64,000 nt of DNA, from positions 38,739-102,738 of the forward strand of contig JANQHI010000061.1 of NCBI GenBank assembly GCA_028282705.1, in the 5' to 3' direction. Shown in pieces: positions 19,166 to 28,713 of the stretch. How positions within the stretch are numbered: the first letter of the stretch is position 1; each line of letters begins with the position of its first letter. The DNA comes from Prolixibacteraceae bacterium. GTDB taxonomy: Bacteria; Bacteroidota; Bacteroidia; Bacteroidales; Prolixibacteraceae. Position numbers and translations under genes: made by a program. Under the pieces are notes generated by a model. The model had not been told where the DNA came from and searched no databases. It saw nothing but the letters and a program-made list of their open reading frames with translations.

Positions 19166-22100
19166 ATGATTAGGACAAGTATGTCTGAATTTGATAATAA
19201 AAAATTAAATAAATCAAAATCAATCAATCAATTAAGTTCAATTAAAAAGCAAGTTGCTATGAAAAAATTTACTGGAAATTTCTTGCACGGAGAGCATGGT
19301 ATATTTCAGGTTCTTCGAAAAATTGGCTTAAGTGTGGTTGCGGTTCTTTTAGCAGTGGTTGCTTTCAGCCAGGCTCAGGATACGTACCATGTTTGGGCCG
19401 ATGATGTTGAAGATTGTTATCGAGAAGATAACACTTACAAAGTTCAAATATCATTTAGGGACTTTGTAAAAATCGATTCGTTTATTTTAAAGCTTAAATA
19501 CGACCATACAGTGTATGACGCTGATTTGTTGTCATTTAAAGTTTTAAGAACAGATGAAATTAGTTCAGCCATGGTTTATGAATCTACTTCTGGGACACTT
19601 GAGTTCATGTGGGATGTGAATAATGAGCCGGGCAGTGACAGTTTCAAAACGATCGAACCAAACAATGAAAAAACACCAGTTATGGAGATATGTTTTAATA
19701 TAAATAACTATCGCCATAATTATGATGCTGTTCCTGCTCCTCCAACTAGTTTTTATACTGCTTTAACTTGGCAAAGTGGTTCAGAATTCTGGAATGACGA
19801 AGGCCAGGTAACAGATATTTTAACTGAAGATTTAGCTGGCCATGGTAAAATTGACGTGGATCAAATGTGGGATCAAATAGTTGTTGACGTTACTCCTGCA
19901 TTATGTGATACAGATATAGTGGTTGCAACAGTGGTAACTCCCGAAAATGTTGCAGGGATGGAATATTCCTGGAATGGGACTACTTTCACTGATAATCCTT
20001 CAACTAATGTTGATGCTCCCGCAACTGACGTAACTGTTTTAGTGCGTAAAGGAGATTGCATTTCTTACCAGGAACGTTTTGATGTTGAAACTACTAAAAT
20101 GGTTTCTTTTACTGTTTCTGGCACAGATGTATTATGTCCTGGTGGGCAGGCTGATGTTGAAATAGATGCTAATTATGGGGCTGTACCTTATACTTATTAC
20201 ATAATCCCGGACGCAGATTTCCCTGGTGCATTGTCAGGAAGCCTGACCGGGTATTCTTCTTCAATAGGTGTTTCACAGAAGGATACAGGAACATATTATG
20301 TTGCTGTTCAGGATGCTAACGATTGCGTTGACCTTACAGATTCTGGTAGTTGGAAAATGATCACTGTGGAAGATAATAATGATCCATGGGATGTAACCAT
20401 AAGTACCATAGACCCAAATTGTAATGGTGCAGATAATGGAGAGATATCAATTAGCATTTCTGGTGCTACTGCTCCTTATTATGTGTCATTTGAAGGTGGT
20501 ACTGAAATTGAAACAAGCAATAAAAACTGGGATGAATTAGTTGATGGCACTTATACAATTGATATCAGGGATTCTGAAGGTTGTTTTTATACAACAAGTG
20601 TAACATTGACAGAACCTGCTTCAATGAAATTTGAGGTTGGCCATACTGATGCATCTTGTGAGGCTGATATTGGCGAAATTTGGATTGAGCCAGGTACAAT
20701 TACCGGAGGGTCAGAATCATATGGTAAGTGGTGGTATTCAACTGTGCCAGATTTCAGTAGTTACACTGAAATTGCAAGCGTGGCAGATACTGCAGAAAAT
20801 ATTCCAGGAGGTGTATATTACATCCGTATATTTGATAGCAATGGTTGTTTTGCTGATTATATGAATGACCAGGGTGATAATTCAGTAAAAGTTCTGACTC
20901 TTGAGTTTGATGTAAACTATGATCCTATTGCATGTTATAATGGTTCAACTACGGCTACAATTGACCTTGTTTCAGGTGATGGAAGCCATGATTTATGGTA
21001 TAAACTAAATGATGGAACACCACAAAAAAGTAATTCTTTTGATATATCAGTAGAAACTGGTTCATGTGATACATTTACTTTTACAGCAATAGATAGTACA
21101 ATTAATTGTGAGTATGTAGAGGTTTTACCAATTTGCCAACCTGATTCATTATGGGTAAAAGAGATAAAAGAATTAACACTGCCTCCAACCTGCCATGATA
21201 ATAATGATGGTAATATCCAGGTTCGTGGATATGGAGGTACTCCATTTGTAGATGAAGGAGGTACTCAATATTATTTATATCAATTTGATGGTCGTGCATG
21301 GGAAGCGAGTGAGGATGTAAACAATACATTTGCTGCAGGTATGGGACCATTAGGTGATGGTGTTCATGAAATCAAAATACAGGATGCTAATGGTTGCATT
21401 GCTTCTATTACTGTTACTCTTGAATTGACTCCAAATCTTATTGGTGATGAAGAGGCAACAGTTGTATGTTATGGTGATGTAGTTACTATGGATATTGATA
21501 CAATATCTTGGATTAAAGAACCTGCACACCTTAACCAGGGTAAACGTGAACCAAGGTTCTATTATTCAGCTACAACAAGTGTAGCAACAGAGATTGTTGC
21601 TGAAGGTAACCGTTTCTATCCATCTACAGTGGTTGATCCATTAGTTCCAACTGAATTAGGTGCAGGAACTTACTATGTAGTAGGTAAGGATGAATGGGGT
21701 TGTTATTCTAATGTTGCAGAATATGATGTTTACCAACCAGAAGAATTAATGATTACCGTTACTCCAACTGATGCAGAATGTGCTGGCGAATTTGGTGGAA
21801 CAATAACAATTGAGGCATTTAATTCAATGCTTAATGTAGATGATAGTTCTTCTTATTCTTCACCAAGGTATCAATATGTAATTTTTGAGGCAACTACCGG
21901 AACAACTAAAGAAGATGCTCATTGGGATATATTAGAAGATCCTACATGGTATGATACACAGGTTGATTGGTCAGACTTTGAAAATGATGACCCGGCTAAT
22001 GACAGTGTAATGGTTGCTGATGCAATGAAAGGTGTTTATTTTGTTGCCGTAAGAGATTACTGTGGTGCTCACGGGCGTCCTGAGTTGATTAAAATGGATA

Positions 22101-25100
22101 CTGTAGTAATTGACGGAAGGGATGCTATTGCATTAGATACTGATGGCGTAACAATTGAAAATATAGATTGCCATACTTGGGATCCAATAGAAGAAGAATT
22201 TGTATATGAAGAGGTAGGTGCTATAACCATTGACCCTGATTATGTAAGTGGTGGTTATCCTCCTTATGAGTTTACTCTTTCAGGTCAGGAAAGTGATGGA
22301 CCTAATACAACAGGTATATTTACAGGCTTAGATACAGGTAGTTATGTTGTTACTATTTCGGACTCATTGAACTGTCCTGTATATGAATATAGCTTTGACA
22401 TTACCATGCCTTATGGTTTAAAATTAGAATTAGACCATGTAAATCCATCTTGCTATGGTAAACACGATGGTTTATTGGTTTACAGGTTAAGTGGAGGTAA
22501 TGTAACTTATGTTTCAAGTACTGGTTTATATACTGGTTACCAGGAAGCTACTAATAATGTTGGCGAATTTGAAGATGTAAATGATATTCCTGAAGAAAGA
22601 TGGTTTGACGTAAATGTTGAAGACGTTGTTCATGGTAATCAATCAGTATTTGACAGGGCTGTTGAAGCAGGTGAATATGAAGTTTGGATTCGCGATGAAA
22701 AAGGTTGTATTTCTGGTCCTTATTACAGGACAGTGGTAGAGCCAGCAGAACTTGGTTATGTTGCTGATTTGGATGACCCAAGTTGTTCAACTGATGATAC
22801 TCAGGGAGTCTCAAATGATGGTGCTATTACTATTTGGCCTACTGGTGGTTGGGAAAGTACTGATGATGATTTTATGTATACAGTAACATTGAAAATTGGT
22901 ACTACAACTACAACAAGTCCTTTAATAGATTCAGGAGGTTTTTATAAATTTGAGAATCTTGTTGCAGGTGATTATACTGTAACTGTAACTGAATTCAATG
23001 ATAATATAGCAAGTGATGGTTATTCTAAACCATACAATCAGTATATAGATTATCTTGAAAAGTGGCATGAATATGATGACTATGTACCATTCCAGAATCC
23101 TGATGTAACGGATTGTTTTGCTACTGGAGTTGAGACATTAGATGATAGCCCAATTGAATACGATACTATTACATGGGCTGACCTATTGTGCCATGACCCA
23201 ATAGACTCTGGTGTACCACATACTGCAACTGGTGCAATTACAATATCAGGTGTAACAGGCGGTGATGGTGACTATAAATATATGGTTCAGGGACCTAAAG
23301 ATTACTTATACAATGATGTATGGTATGATCCTGACAATTACGATCTGCCAAAAGACGAGTGGACTTGGGATGACTTAGTTAATGGTCACTATACAGTATT
23401 TGTAAGAGATGGAAATGGTTGTACTATTTTCCGTGAATCAGGTGAGCTTGAAAATGCAGATAGCTTACAATTAGTTACTGAGCTTGTTGAAAACCCATTA
23501 TGCCACGATGGTAATGGTATTGTTGCAATGCATGCGAGTGGTGGTACAGGTGCAGGTACATATAAATTTGCTATCATTGATGTAAGTGATACTGAATTCC
23601 CAACCTCAGATGAGGAAGCTGTAGCTAACCTTGACTGGTCACCAGAAATGGTAGATTCAGATACATTTGAAGTACCATGGGGGATATATATTGGTTTCGT
23701 AATGGATGCAAATGGATGTGTACAAGGATTTGCTACTGATGAGGAAGGTACTCCTATCCTTATCCACCGTGTTGAAATTGACAACCCAACTGCAGTTGAA
23801 GCAGATGGTCTCAGTGTAACTGATGTTAACTGCTATGCAGGAACTGATGGTATTATTACTGTTGATGCAATTTCTGGAGGAAATGGTGGTGACTATACTG
23901 CTGTTGTAACTGGTACAACCTGGGAAGGTAAAGCATTAGTGAACTCAACAGGAGGTGCTTGGAGCTATGGTGACCTTGAAGGTTCTGATGAAGATCTTGA
24001 TGGCTTACCTGCGAGTACACCTTGGACTCGTGAACAAGTTTCTGCTGATCTTGATATTTTAACTGATGATGACTACTATTCAATAGTATTCTACGATAGT
24101 GAAGGCTGTGTTTCTTCGGTATACAAGGTAATTGTTTATCAACCAATGGAGTTCATTGTAGCATTAGATGTACAACAGGATGCATTTATTTGCCCTGATG
24201 ACTTGGCTGGTGTATTTGAAGTGATTGTCCTTCAGGGTGGTGTACCATTCAGTGGTAACCAGGATGAATTCTTGTATCGTTGGGAAATCTATACTGATAG
24301 CACTGAAGCCGAAGGATTAACAGGGAAAGTTGAAGAAACTGAATATGCGTTCACTTCTACATTCCAGGGCCAGGCAGGTGTTTGGTATAAAGTATTTGCT
24401 AAGGATGCTAATGATTGTGTAACAAGTGCAATCAGGTATGTTGAGGCTCCTGAGAAGATTGTTTATAATGTAAATGATGTTTCTTGTCATGAAGATGCTG
24501 AAACTGGTGCTTATGCTCAGATTACAGTGACTTCAAGTAATCCTGGACGTACACATGAAGTTAAGTGGGTACAGGTAACAGGTGTAGGGCAATCTGATAT
24601 TATTGCACAATCAAGCTGGATGCCGTTTGGAACAGATACACTGATCAATGCATTAAGTTATGGTGATGTTGACCAGGATGGTGGGCACTATATATTCTAT
24701 GTACGTGATAACTTAGGTTGTATGGCTAAAGATACATTCATTACTTTTGTGCCGGTACAGCATCCATTAACAATGACTGTTGCTACAGTTTCTGAAGGTG
24801 AATGTACTAATGAAGTAATGATTACGCCTGCTGGAGGTATTGAGCCTTACACTGTAACCATAAATGGTACTGAAGTTGACTACACTGTTGCTCAAACAGT
24901 ATCTGATGGTGATGTAATCTTAGTTACTGATGCACATTTGAGGTGCGAAGCAACTGAAACAGCAGTGGTAGCAGGGAATCCTGTAGCCAATGAGGAAACA
25001 ATTACAACATTGATTGGTGAAGATGTAGCATACAGTAATGTAGAAGCTGGTTTAACAGATACTATGTTGAATGCTGCTGGTTCTCCGTATGTATTCAATT

Positions 25101-25942
25101 ATACTGTTGGAGGTTGCCCACGTACATTAACTGTGACTGTTGTTGAGGTGGCACAAGTATTAACAATTGCTGAAGTTCAGGGTACTGGAGATGATTCTCC
25201 ATATGCCGGGGAAACTGCAGCAGTTACTGGTACTGTAACCGGAATAATTCCAGGAGAAGGTTACTTCATGCAAGATGCAAGTGCAGTAAGAAGTGGTATC
25301 CGTGTTGCTGATGCTACAACCACTGTAAATGTTGGTTCTGCTGTAACTGTTACAGGTGTTATTTCTGAAAACAATGGTGTAACAACATTAACAGCTACAT
25401 CAGCTGAACCTGCCACTCCTATTAATGTTACTCCATTAGAAGTAGCTGGACCTTCTGCTGTTGCAAGCGAAGATTACGAAAGTGTACTTGTCGAATTAGC
25501 AGGTGTTCGTACTGCTGCTGGCGCTGCTGCTGGTGAGTGGTCAGTATTTACTGAGGACACTAATACAGCTACTGTAAGTGACAACTTGTTAGCATTAGGT
25601 ATCACATTAACAGTAGATGCATTCTATGACCTGGCAGGTATTGTAAACGGAGCTGCTGATGCATTTAAAGTTGAGTTAACTGAAATATTAACAACAGATG
25701 GACCAAAAGGATTAGACATTGAATTCAGTGTTTATCCAAATCCATTTAATGATAAGATATATATTGACAATGCTCAAGAATTGACTCGTCTTGTAATTTC
25801 TAACATTGCTGGTCAAAGAGTAATTGATATTGAATATCCAGAACGCGAAGTTCGTACACCTAATCTGGTTAGTGGTGTCTACGTAGTAACTATGTTTACT
25901 GAAAGTGGAATTGCCAAAACTGAAAGGATTGTTAAAAGGTAA
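19166..25942 (+). CDS. giant SprB-repeat protein with T9SS C-terminal sorting signal
   Basis: 2258 aa, exported and probably attached to the cell surface or released. An uncleaved-looking 50-residue N-terminal lead precedes a signal peptide with the hydrophobic core GLSVVAVLLAVVAFS (ending around residue 70); the in-frame ATG at 19259 (MKKFTGNF) is an equally good start. Next comes a beta-rich domain (about 72-240) loosely cohesin-like. Residues about 300-1900 are a chain of roughly a dozen SprB-type units, each ending in a D-x-x-G/D-C motif such as RDSEGC, QDANGC, RDEKGC and KDANDC. An OB-fold-like domain (about 1997-2170, EVQGTGDDSPYAGETAAV and GYFMQD) follows. The last 77 residues, with SVYPNPF at 2188-2194, are a type A T9SS signal. 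Family members act as adhesins or gliding proteins; the role here is unknown. Confidence 0.88.
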   Translation: MIRTSMSEFDNKKLNKSKSINQLSSIKKQVAMKKFTGNFLHGEHGIFQVLRKIGLSVVAVLLAVVAFSQAQDTYHVWADDVEDCYREDNTYKVQISFRDFVKIDSFILKLKYDHTVYDADLLSFKVLRTDEISSAMVYESTSGTLEFMWDVNNEPGSDSFKTIEPNNEKTPVMEICFNINNYRHNYDAVPAPPTSFYTALTWQSGSEFWNDEGQVTDILTEDLAGHGKIDVDQMWDQIVVDVTPALCDTDIVVATVVTPENVAGMEYSWNGTTFTDNPSTNVDAPATDVTVLVRKGDCISYQERFDVETTKMVSFTVSGTDVLCPGGQADVEIDANYGAVPYTYYIIPDADFPGALSGSLTGYSSSIGVSQKDTGTYYVAVQDANDCVDLTDSGSWKMITVEDNNDPWDVTISTIDPNCNGADNGEISISISGATAPYYVSFEGGTEIETSNKNWDELVDGTYTIDIRDSEGCFYTTSVTLTEPASMKFEVGHTDASCEADIGEIWIEPGTITGGSESYGKWWYSTVPDFSSYTEIASVADTAENIPGGVYYIRIFDSNGCFADYMNDQGDNSVKVLTLEFDVNYDPIACYNGSTTATIDLVSGDGSHDLWYKLNDGTPQKSNSFDISVETGSCDTFTFTAIDSTINCEYVEVLPICQPDSLWVKEIKELTLPPTCHDNNDGNIQVRGYGGTPFVDEGGTQYYLYQFDGRAWEASEDVNNTFAAGMGPLGDGVHEIKIQDANGCIASITVTLELTPNLIGDEEATVVCYGDVVTMDIDTISWIKEPAHLNQGKREPRFYYSATTSVATEIVAEGNRFYPSTVVDPLVPTELGAGTYYVVGKDEWGCYSNVAEYDVYQPEELMITVTPTDAECAGEFGGTITIEAFNSMLNVDDSSSYSSPRYQYVIFEATTGTTKEDAHWDILEDPTWYDTQVDWSDFENDDPANDSVMVADAMKGVYFVAVRDYCGAHGRPELIKMDTVVIDGRDAIALDTDGVTIENIDCHTWDPIEEEFVYEEVGAITIDPDYVSGGYPPYEFTLSGQESDGPNTTGIFTGLDTGSYVVTISDSLNCPVYEYSFDITMPYGLKLELDHVNPSCYGKHDGLLVYRLSGGNVTYVSSTGLYTGYQEATNNVGEFEDVNDIPEERWFDVNVEDVVHGNQSVFDRAVEAGEYEVWIRDEKGCISGPYYRTVVEPAELGYVADLDDPSCSTDDTQGVSNDGAITIWPTGGWESTDDDFMYTVTLKIGTTTTTSPLIDSGGFYKFENLVAGDYTVTVTEFNDNIASDGYSKPYNQYIDYLEKWHEYDDYVPFQNPDVTDCFATGVETLDDSPIEYDTITWADLLCHDPIDSGVPHTATGAITISGVTGGDGDYKYMVQGPKDYLYNDVWYDPDNYDLPKDEWTWDDLVNGHYTVFVRDGNGCTIFRESGELENADSLQLVTELVENPLCHDGNGIVAMHASGGTGAGTYKFAIIDVSDTEFPTSDEEAVANLDWSPEMVDSDTFEVPWGIYIGFVMDANGCVQGFATDEEGTPILIHRVEIDNPTAVEADGLSVTDVNCYAGTDGIITVDAISGGNGGDYTAVVTGTTWEGKALVNSTGGAWSYGDLEGSDEDLDGLPASTPWTREQVSADLDILTDDDYYSIVFYDSEGCVSSVYKVIVYQPMEFIVALDVQQDAFICPDDLAGVFEVIVLQGGVPFSGNQDEFLYRWEIYTDSTEAEGLTGKVEETEYAFTSTFQGQAGVWYKVFAKDANDCVTSAIRYVEAPEKIVYNVNDVSCHEDAETGAYAQITVTSSNPGRTHEVKWVQVTGVGQSDIIAQSSWMPFGTDTLINALSYGDVDQDGGHYIFYVRDNLGCMAKDTFITFVPVQHPLTMTVATVSEGECTNEVMITPAGGIEPYTVTINGTEVDYTVAQTVSDGDVILVTDAHLRCEATETAVVAGNPVANEETITTLIGEDVAYSNVEAGLTDTMLNAAGSPYVFNYTVGGCPRTLTVTVVEVAQVLTIAEVQGTGDDSPYAGETAAVTGTVTGIIPGEGYFMQDASAVRSGIRVADATTTVNVGSAVTVTGVISENNGVTTLTATSAEPATPINVTPLEVAGPSAVASEDYESVLVELAGVRTAAGAAAGEWSVFTEDTNTATVSDNLLALGITLTVDAFYDLAGIVNGAADAFKVELTEILTTDGPKGLDIEFSVYPNPFNDKIYIDNAQELTRLVISNIAGQRVIDIEYPEREVRTPNLVSGVYVVTMFTESGIAKTERIVKR

Positions 25943-25958
25943 TACCGAATTGATTGAT

Positions 25959-25990
25959 TAAAAAGGGGAAGCTTATGCTTCCCTTTTTTA
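25959..25990 (+). terminator. rho-independent terminator of the giant T9SS cargo gene
   Basis: GGGAAGC (25966-25972) and GCTTCCC (25977-25983) form a perfect stem with a 4-nt loop, extended by A/T pairs, then a T run. It lies about 20 bp after the stop codon. Confidence 0.9.
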
Positions 25991-26013
25991 TTATATAAAT
26001 GTTTGTTTTTATT

Positions 26014-26751
26014 ATGGAAGTTTTATTAAAACATAAAACAATCAGGAAATTTAAGGATCAGCCAGTTTCTTCTGAATTATTGAATCAAATATTAACAGCA
26101 GGCTGTAGGGCTTCAACAACTGGCAATATGCAAGTATATAGCATTATTGTTTCAGAAGATGAGGACATCAAGAACCAACTAATCCCTTTGCATTTTAATC
26201 AGCCTGTGGCAAAATCTGCTCCCATTTTAATTACATTTTGTGCTGATTTTCACAGGTTTGTTAGATGGTGTGAAATGCGCAATGCTGAACCAGGATATGA
26301 TAACTTCCTTTCGTTTTTAACTGCTGCTATTGATGTCCTTTTAGTAGCTCAAAACGCCTGTATTGCTGCTGAAGATAAAGGGCTAGGTATTTGTTACCTC
26401 GGCACCACAACATATAACGCAAAGGAAATAATTGAAGTACTGGATTTACCAAAACTTGTGTTTCCCGTAACCACCATTGCTATTGGTTGGCCAGATGAAA
26501 ACCCACCTATGGTTGACCGCCTACCATTGGAAGCAGTTGTACATAAAGAAAAGTACAGAAGTTATACTGAGGGGCAGATAAATAGCTATTATGCATACAA
26601 AGAAAGCCTGAAAGAATCTTTGCAGTTTATAAAAGAGAATGATAAGGAAACATTAGCACAGGTATTTACTGATGTTAGGTATAAGAAAGGTGATAATGAA
26701 TACTTTTCTGACAAAGTATTGGAGGTTTTAAAAGAACAAGGCTTTATGTAG
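26014..26751 (+). CDS. nitroreductase-family flavoprotein (NfsA/FRP-like)
   Basis: 245-aa FMN-dependent NAD(P)H oxidoreductase of the nitroreductase fold. KHKTIRKFKDQPVSSELL is the N-terminal FMN-phosphate site with the two arginine/lysine residues, and GLGICYLGTT is the second FMN-contacting loop; the C-terminal excursion (about 175-245) is that of NfsA/flavin-reductase members. The substrate is unknown. The ATG at 26014 (MEVLLKHK) is preferred to the one at 25999, which only adds MFVFI. Its stop lies 2 bp before a 164-bp inverted-repeat element. Confidence 0.88.
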   Translation: MEVLLKHKTIRKFKDQPVSSELLNQILTAGCRASTTGNMQVYSIIVSEDEDIKNQLIPLHFNQPVAKSAPILITFCADFHRFVRWCEMRNAEPGYDNFLSFLTAAIDVLLVAQNACIAAEDKGLGICYLGTTTYNAKEIIEVLDLPKLVFPVTTIAIGWPDENPPMVDRLPLEAVVHKEKYRSYTEGQINSYYAYKESLKESLQFIKENDKETLAQVFTDVRYKKGDNEYFSDKVLEVLKEQGFM

Positions 26752-26753
26752 GT

Positions 26754-26917
26754 TAGTGTCAAGTCAAGCATGCCCTTACGCGCCAAGTCTTGTTCATTTT
26801 CGTTTTTTCTCATTATAAAAAGACTCACGTAGCTACGGCTATGCTTACTTTTTCTAATTCGAAAAATTCAAAAAGCAACTGCGACTTACCCATAATTTCA
26901 CACTTGACTTGACACTA
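26754..26917. repeat. 164-bp element with 15-bp perfect terminal inverted repeats (element B)
   Basis: TAGTGTCAAGTCAAG at 26754-26768 is exactly the reverse complement of 26903-26917. The centre carries the palindrome CGTAGCTACG (26828-26837) followed by GCTATGC. The same 17-nt core is in element A (18542-18558) with only two differences, and these change an A-T pair to a G-C pair in the palindrome. The element fills the whole gap between the convergent nitroreductase and LytTR genes; the LytTR stop codon lies in its right terminal repeat. It may also act as a bidirectional terminator. Confidence 0.7.
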
Positions 26918-27640
26918 GGGTAATTCTTTGTTTATAATTGCGAAAAAATCCTGACGATAACTATTACCTATGGGTAACTTAATATCTTTGATTTGAACCA
27001 GGTTACCTTCAATTACCTCTATTTTATTTACAGAGATAATAAATGATTTATGAATGCGATAAAAATCGTTAGAAGGCAGTATCTCCTGGATTTTTTTCAT
27101 AGTTAGGTTGGTAACAATGTGTTGCTTCTCCAGATGTACCTTAATATAATCCCCTAATCCTTCAATAAAAAGGATGTCTTTAAAATTAACTTTGTAAGTC
27201 TTTTTATTGGCTTTTATATATGTGAATTCTGCTCCTTTAGCTGGTTCATAATTATATTGTATGGCAGTAGCTGTATTTTTACTCTGAAGAGAATCACTTG
27301 CTTTGTGGATTGTTTTCAGGAACCTTTCAAATGAAAAGGGTTTTTTCAGGTAATCCAACGCATTCAATTCATAACTTTCTAATGCATATTCAGTATAAGC
27401 TGTTGTAAAAGCAACTAAAGGCGGATTTTTAAGCGTTTTAAGGAAAGATATCCCAGACAATACAGGCATGTTAATGTCCAGGAAAATAAGGTCTATTTCC
27501 TCTTTGTTCAGGAATTCTAAAGCTTGGACAGGATCTTCAAAGCTTTTCAGTATTGACAAAAATGAAATCTTATTGGCATATTGTAAAATAACATTTCTGG
27601 CTAAAGGTTCATCATCTATAATTATGGCTCGGATTTCCAT
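26915..27640 (-). CDS. LytTR-family response regulator
   Basis: 241-aa two-component regulator. The receiver domain (residues 1-120) has the acidic pair DD at 9-10, phospho-acceptor Asp55 in LIFLDINMPV and Lys at LKKPFSFERF. The C-terminal LytTR DNA-binding domain covers about 135-240. It starts 3 bp after the histidine kinase stop, so the two form a signalling pair. Its TAG stop (26917-26915) coincides with the terminal repeat of element B, so the last codons may have been altered by insertion of that element. Targets cannot be inferred from sequence. Confidence 0.93.
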   Translation of the reverse strand: MEIRAIIIDDEPLARNVILQYANKISFLSILKSFEDPVQALEFLNKEEIDLIFLDINMPVLSGISFLKTLKNPPLVAFTTAYTEYALESYELNALDYLKKPFSFERFLKTIHKASDSLQSKNTATAIQYNYEPAKGAEFTYIKANKKTYKVNFKDILFIEGLGDYIKVHLEKQHIVTNLTMKKIQEILPSNDFYRIHKSFIISVNKIEVIEGNLVQIKDIKLPIGNSYRQDFFAIINKELP

Positions 27641-27643
27641 ATT

Positions 27644-28711
27644 TTAATCTTTTAAATCCAATAATAGTTCTACTGTGAAAATACCATCTTTTTTGGTAAT
27701 ATCCAGGTTATATTCATTTTCCTTATACAAATGGGCCAGCCTTTGTTTTACATTATCAATACCAATCCCTTTATATTTTGAATCCATATCAACAGGGTCA
27801 TCAAAACTATTCTGAATTAGAAAGTGTAACTTACCCTTGTTTTCAAACTGGAAACTGATGGTTAAGAATTGTTGCCCATTGGTGTTTTTTAACCCATGTT
27901 TAAAGGCATTGTCAATGAATGGTTCAAAAAGCAAAGGGGCAATTTTTTTACTGGGGATTTCTCCTTCAACCTTAAATGAAACTCTCGCATTTTCACTTAC
28001 CCTGATCTTTTGAAGAGAAACAAAGTTTTTTACAAATTCAAGTTCTTTGTATAAGGAGATATAGTTCTCACGGGATTCATAGATAACATGGCGCATAAGG
28101 TCAGAAAGCTTCAGGATAAGCTCAGGGACTTTTTCAGAATGGGTAAGTGCCAGAGAATAAATATTATTCAATGAGTTAAATAAAAAATGTGGGTTAACCT
28201 GGCCTTTAAGTGTTTTTAATTCAGCCTCCAGTTTTTGCCTTTCAATTTGGGCATACTTTAGGTTTAAATCTTGCAAAAGGAACCAGTCTTTTACAAACTT
28301 GAGAAAAGAAGTTAGGCCCAGATAAAAACCTGTAACAAAAAAGCCTGCTGAATATATATCTTTATTAAAAACCTCAAAATGGCCTGTGTCAGTAAACATG
28401 TAATTCAAGGGGTACATGAAAACCAGTTGGATCAGGAAAGAAATTGAAGCCATCAGGACAATAAGCCAAAAAGCATAGAAAATATAGTTTTTGGCTTTAA
28501 GTACTTTAGGGATTAACACATAAAGGTTTAAATAGACAGCAATTGCAAATCCAACATTGGGGACAATAGCCTTAATAAGGGTTGCAGGGAAAGAATCAAT
28601 ACTTCTTTCACTTGCCAGGTACAGTTGAAATAACCAAAAAGAAATACTAATAACCCAGAAAGATATATGCCCCAGGAAACTGTATCTTTTATATTTTTTT
28701 AGTTCAGCCAT
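27644..28711 (-). CDS. LytS/YpdA-like sensor histidine kinase
   Basis: 355-aa membrane histidine kinase. Four hydrophobic segments (about 15-33, 45-67, 76-100 and 120-140) precede a short coiled coil and the His_kinase domain with NPHFLFNSLNNIYSLA, His175 being the phospho-acceptor. A HATPase_c domain follows (about 250-350, FIDNAFKHGLKN and GIGIDNVKQRL). There is no extracellular sensor domain, so the membrane segments themselves probably sense the signal. It starts 2 bp after the glycosyltransferase stop and is followed 3 bp later by its LytTR partner. Confidence 0.93.
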   Translation of the reverse strand: MAELKKYKRYSFLGHISFWVISISFWLFQLYLASERSIDSFPATLIKAIVPNVGFAIAVYLNLYVLIPKVLKAKNYIFYAFWLIVLMASISFLIQLVFMYPLNYMFTDTGHFEVFNKDIYSAGFFVTGFYLGLTSFLKFVKDWFLLQDLNLKYAQIERQKLEAELKTLKGQVNPHFLFNSLNNIYSLALTHSEKVPELILKLSDLMRHVIYESRENYISLYKELEFVKNFVSLQKIRVSENARVSFKVEGEIPSKKIAPLLFEPFIDNAFKHGLKNTNGQQFLTISFQFENKGKLHFLIQNSFDDPVDMDSKYKGIGIDNVKQRLAHLYKENEYNLDITKKDGIFTVELLLDLKD

Positions 28712-28713
28712 AC

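Noticed and set aside
19166..25942. Minus-strand ORFs of 60-130 aa inside the giant T9SS gene
   Set aside because: They are His/Gln-rich shadows of the repetitive plus-strand coding sequence without any domain.
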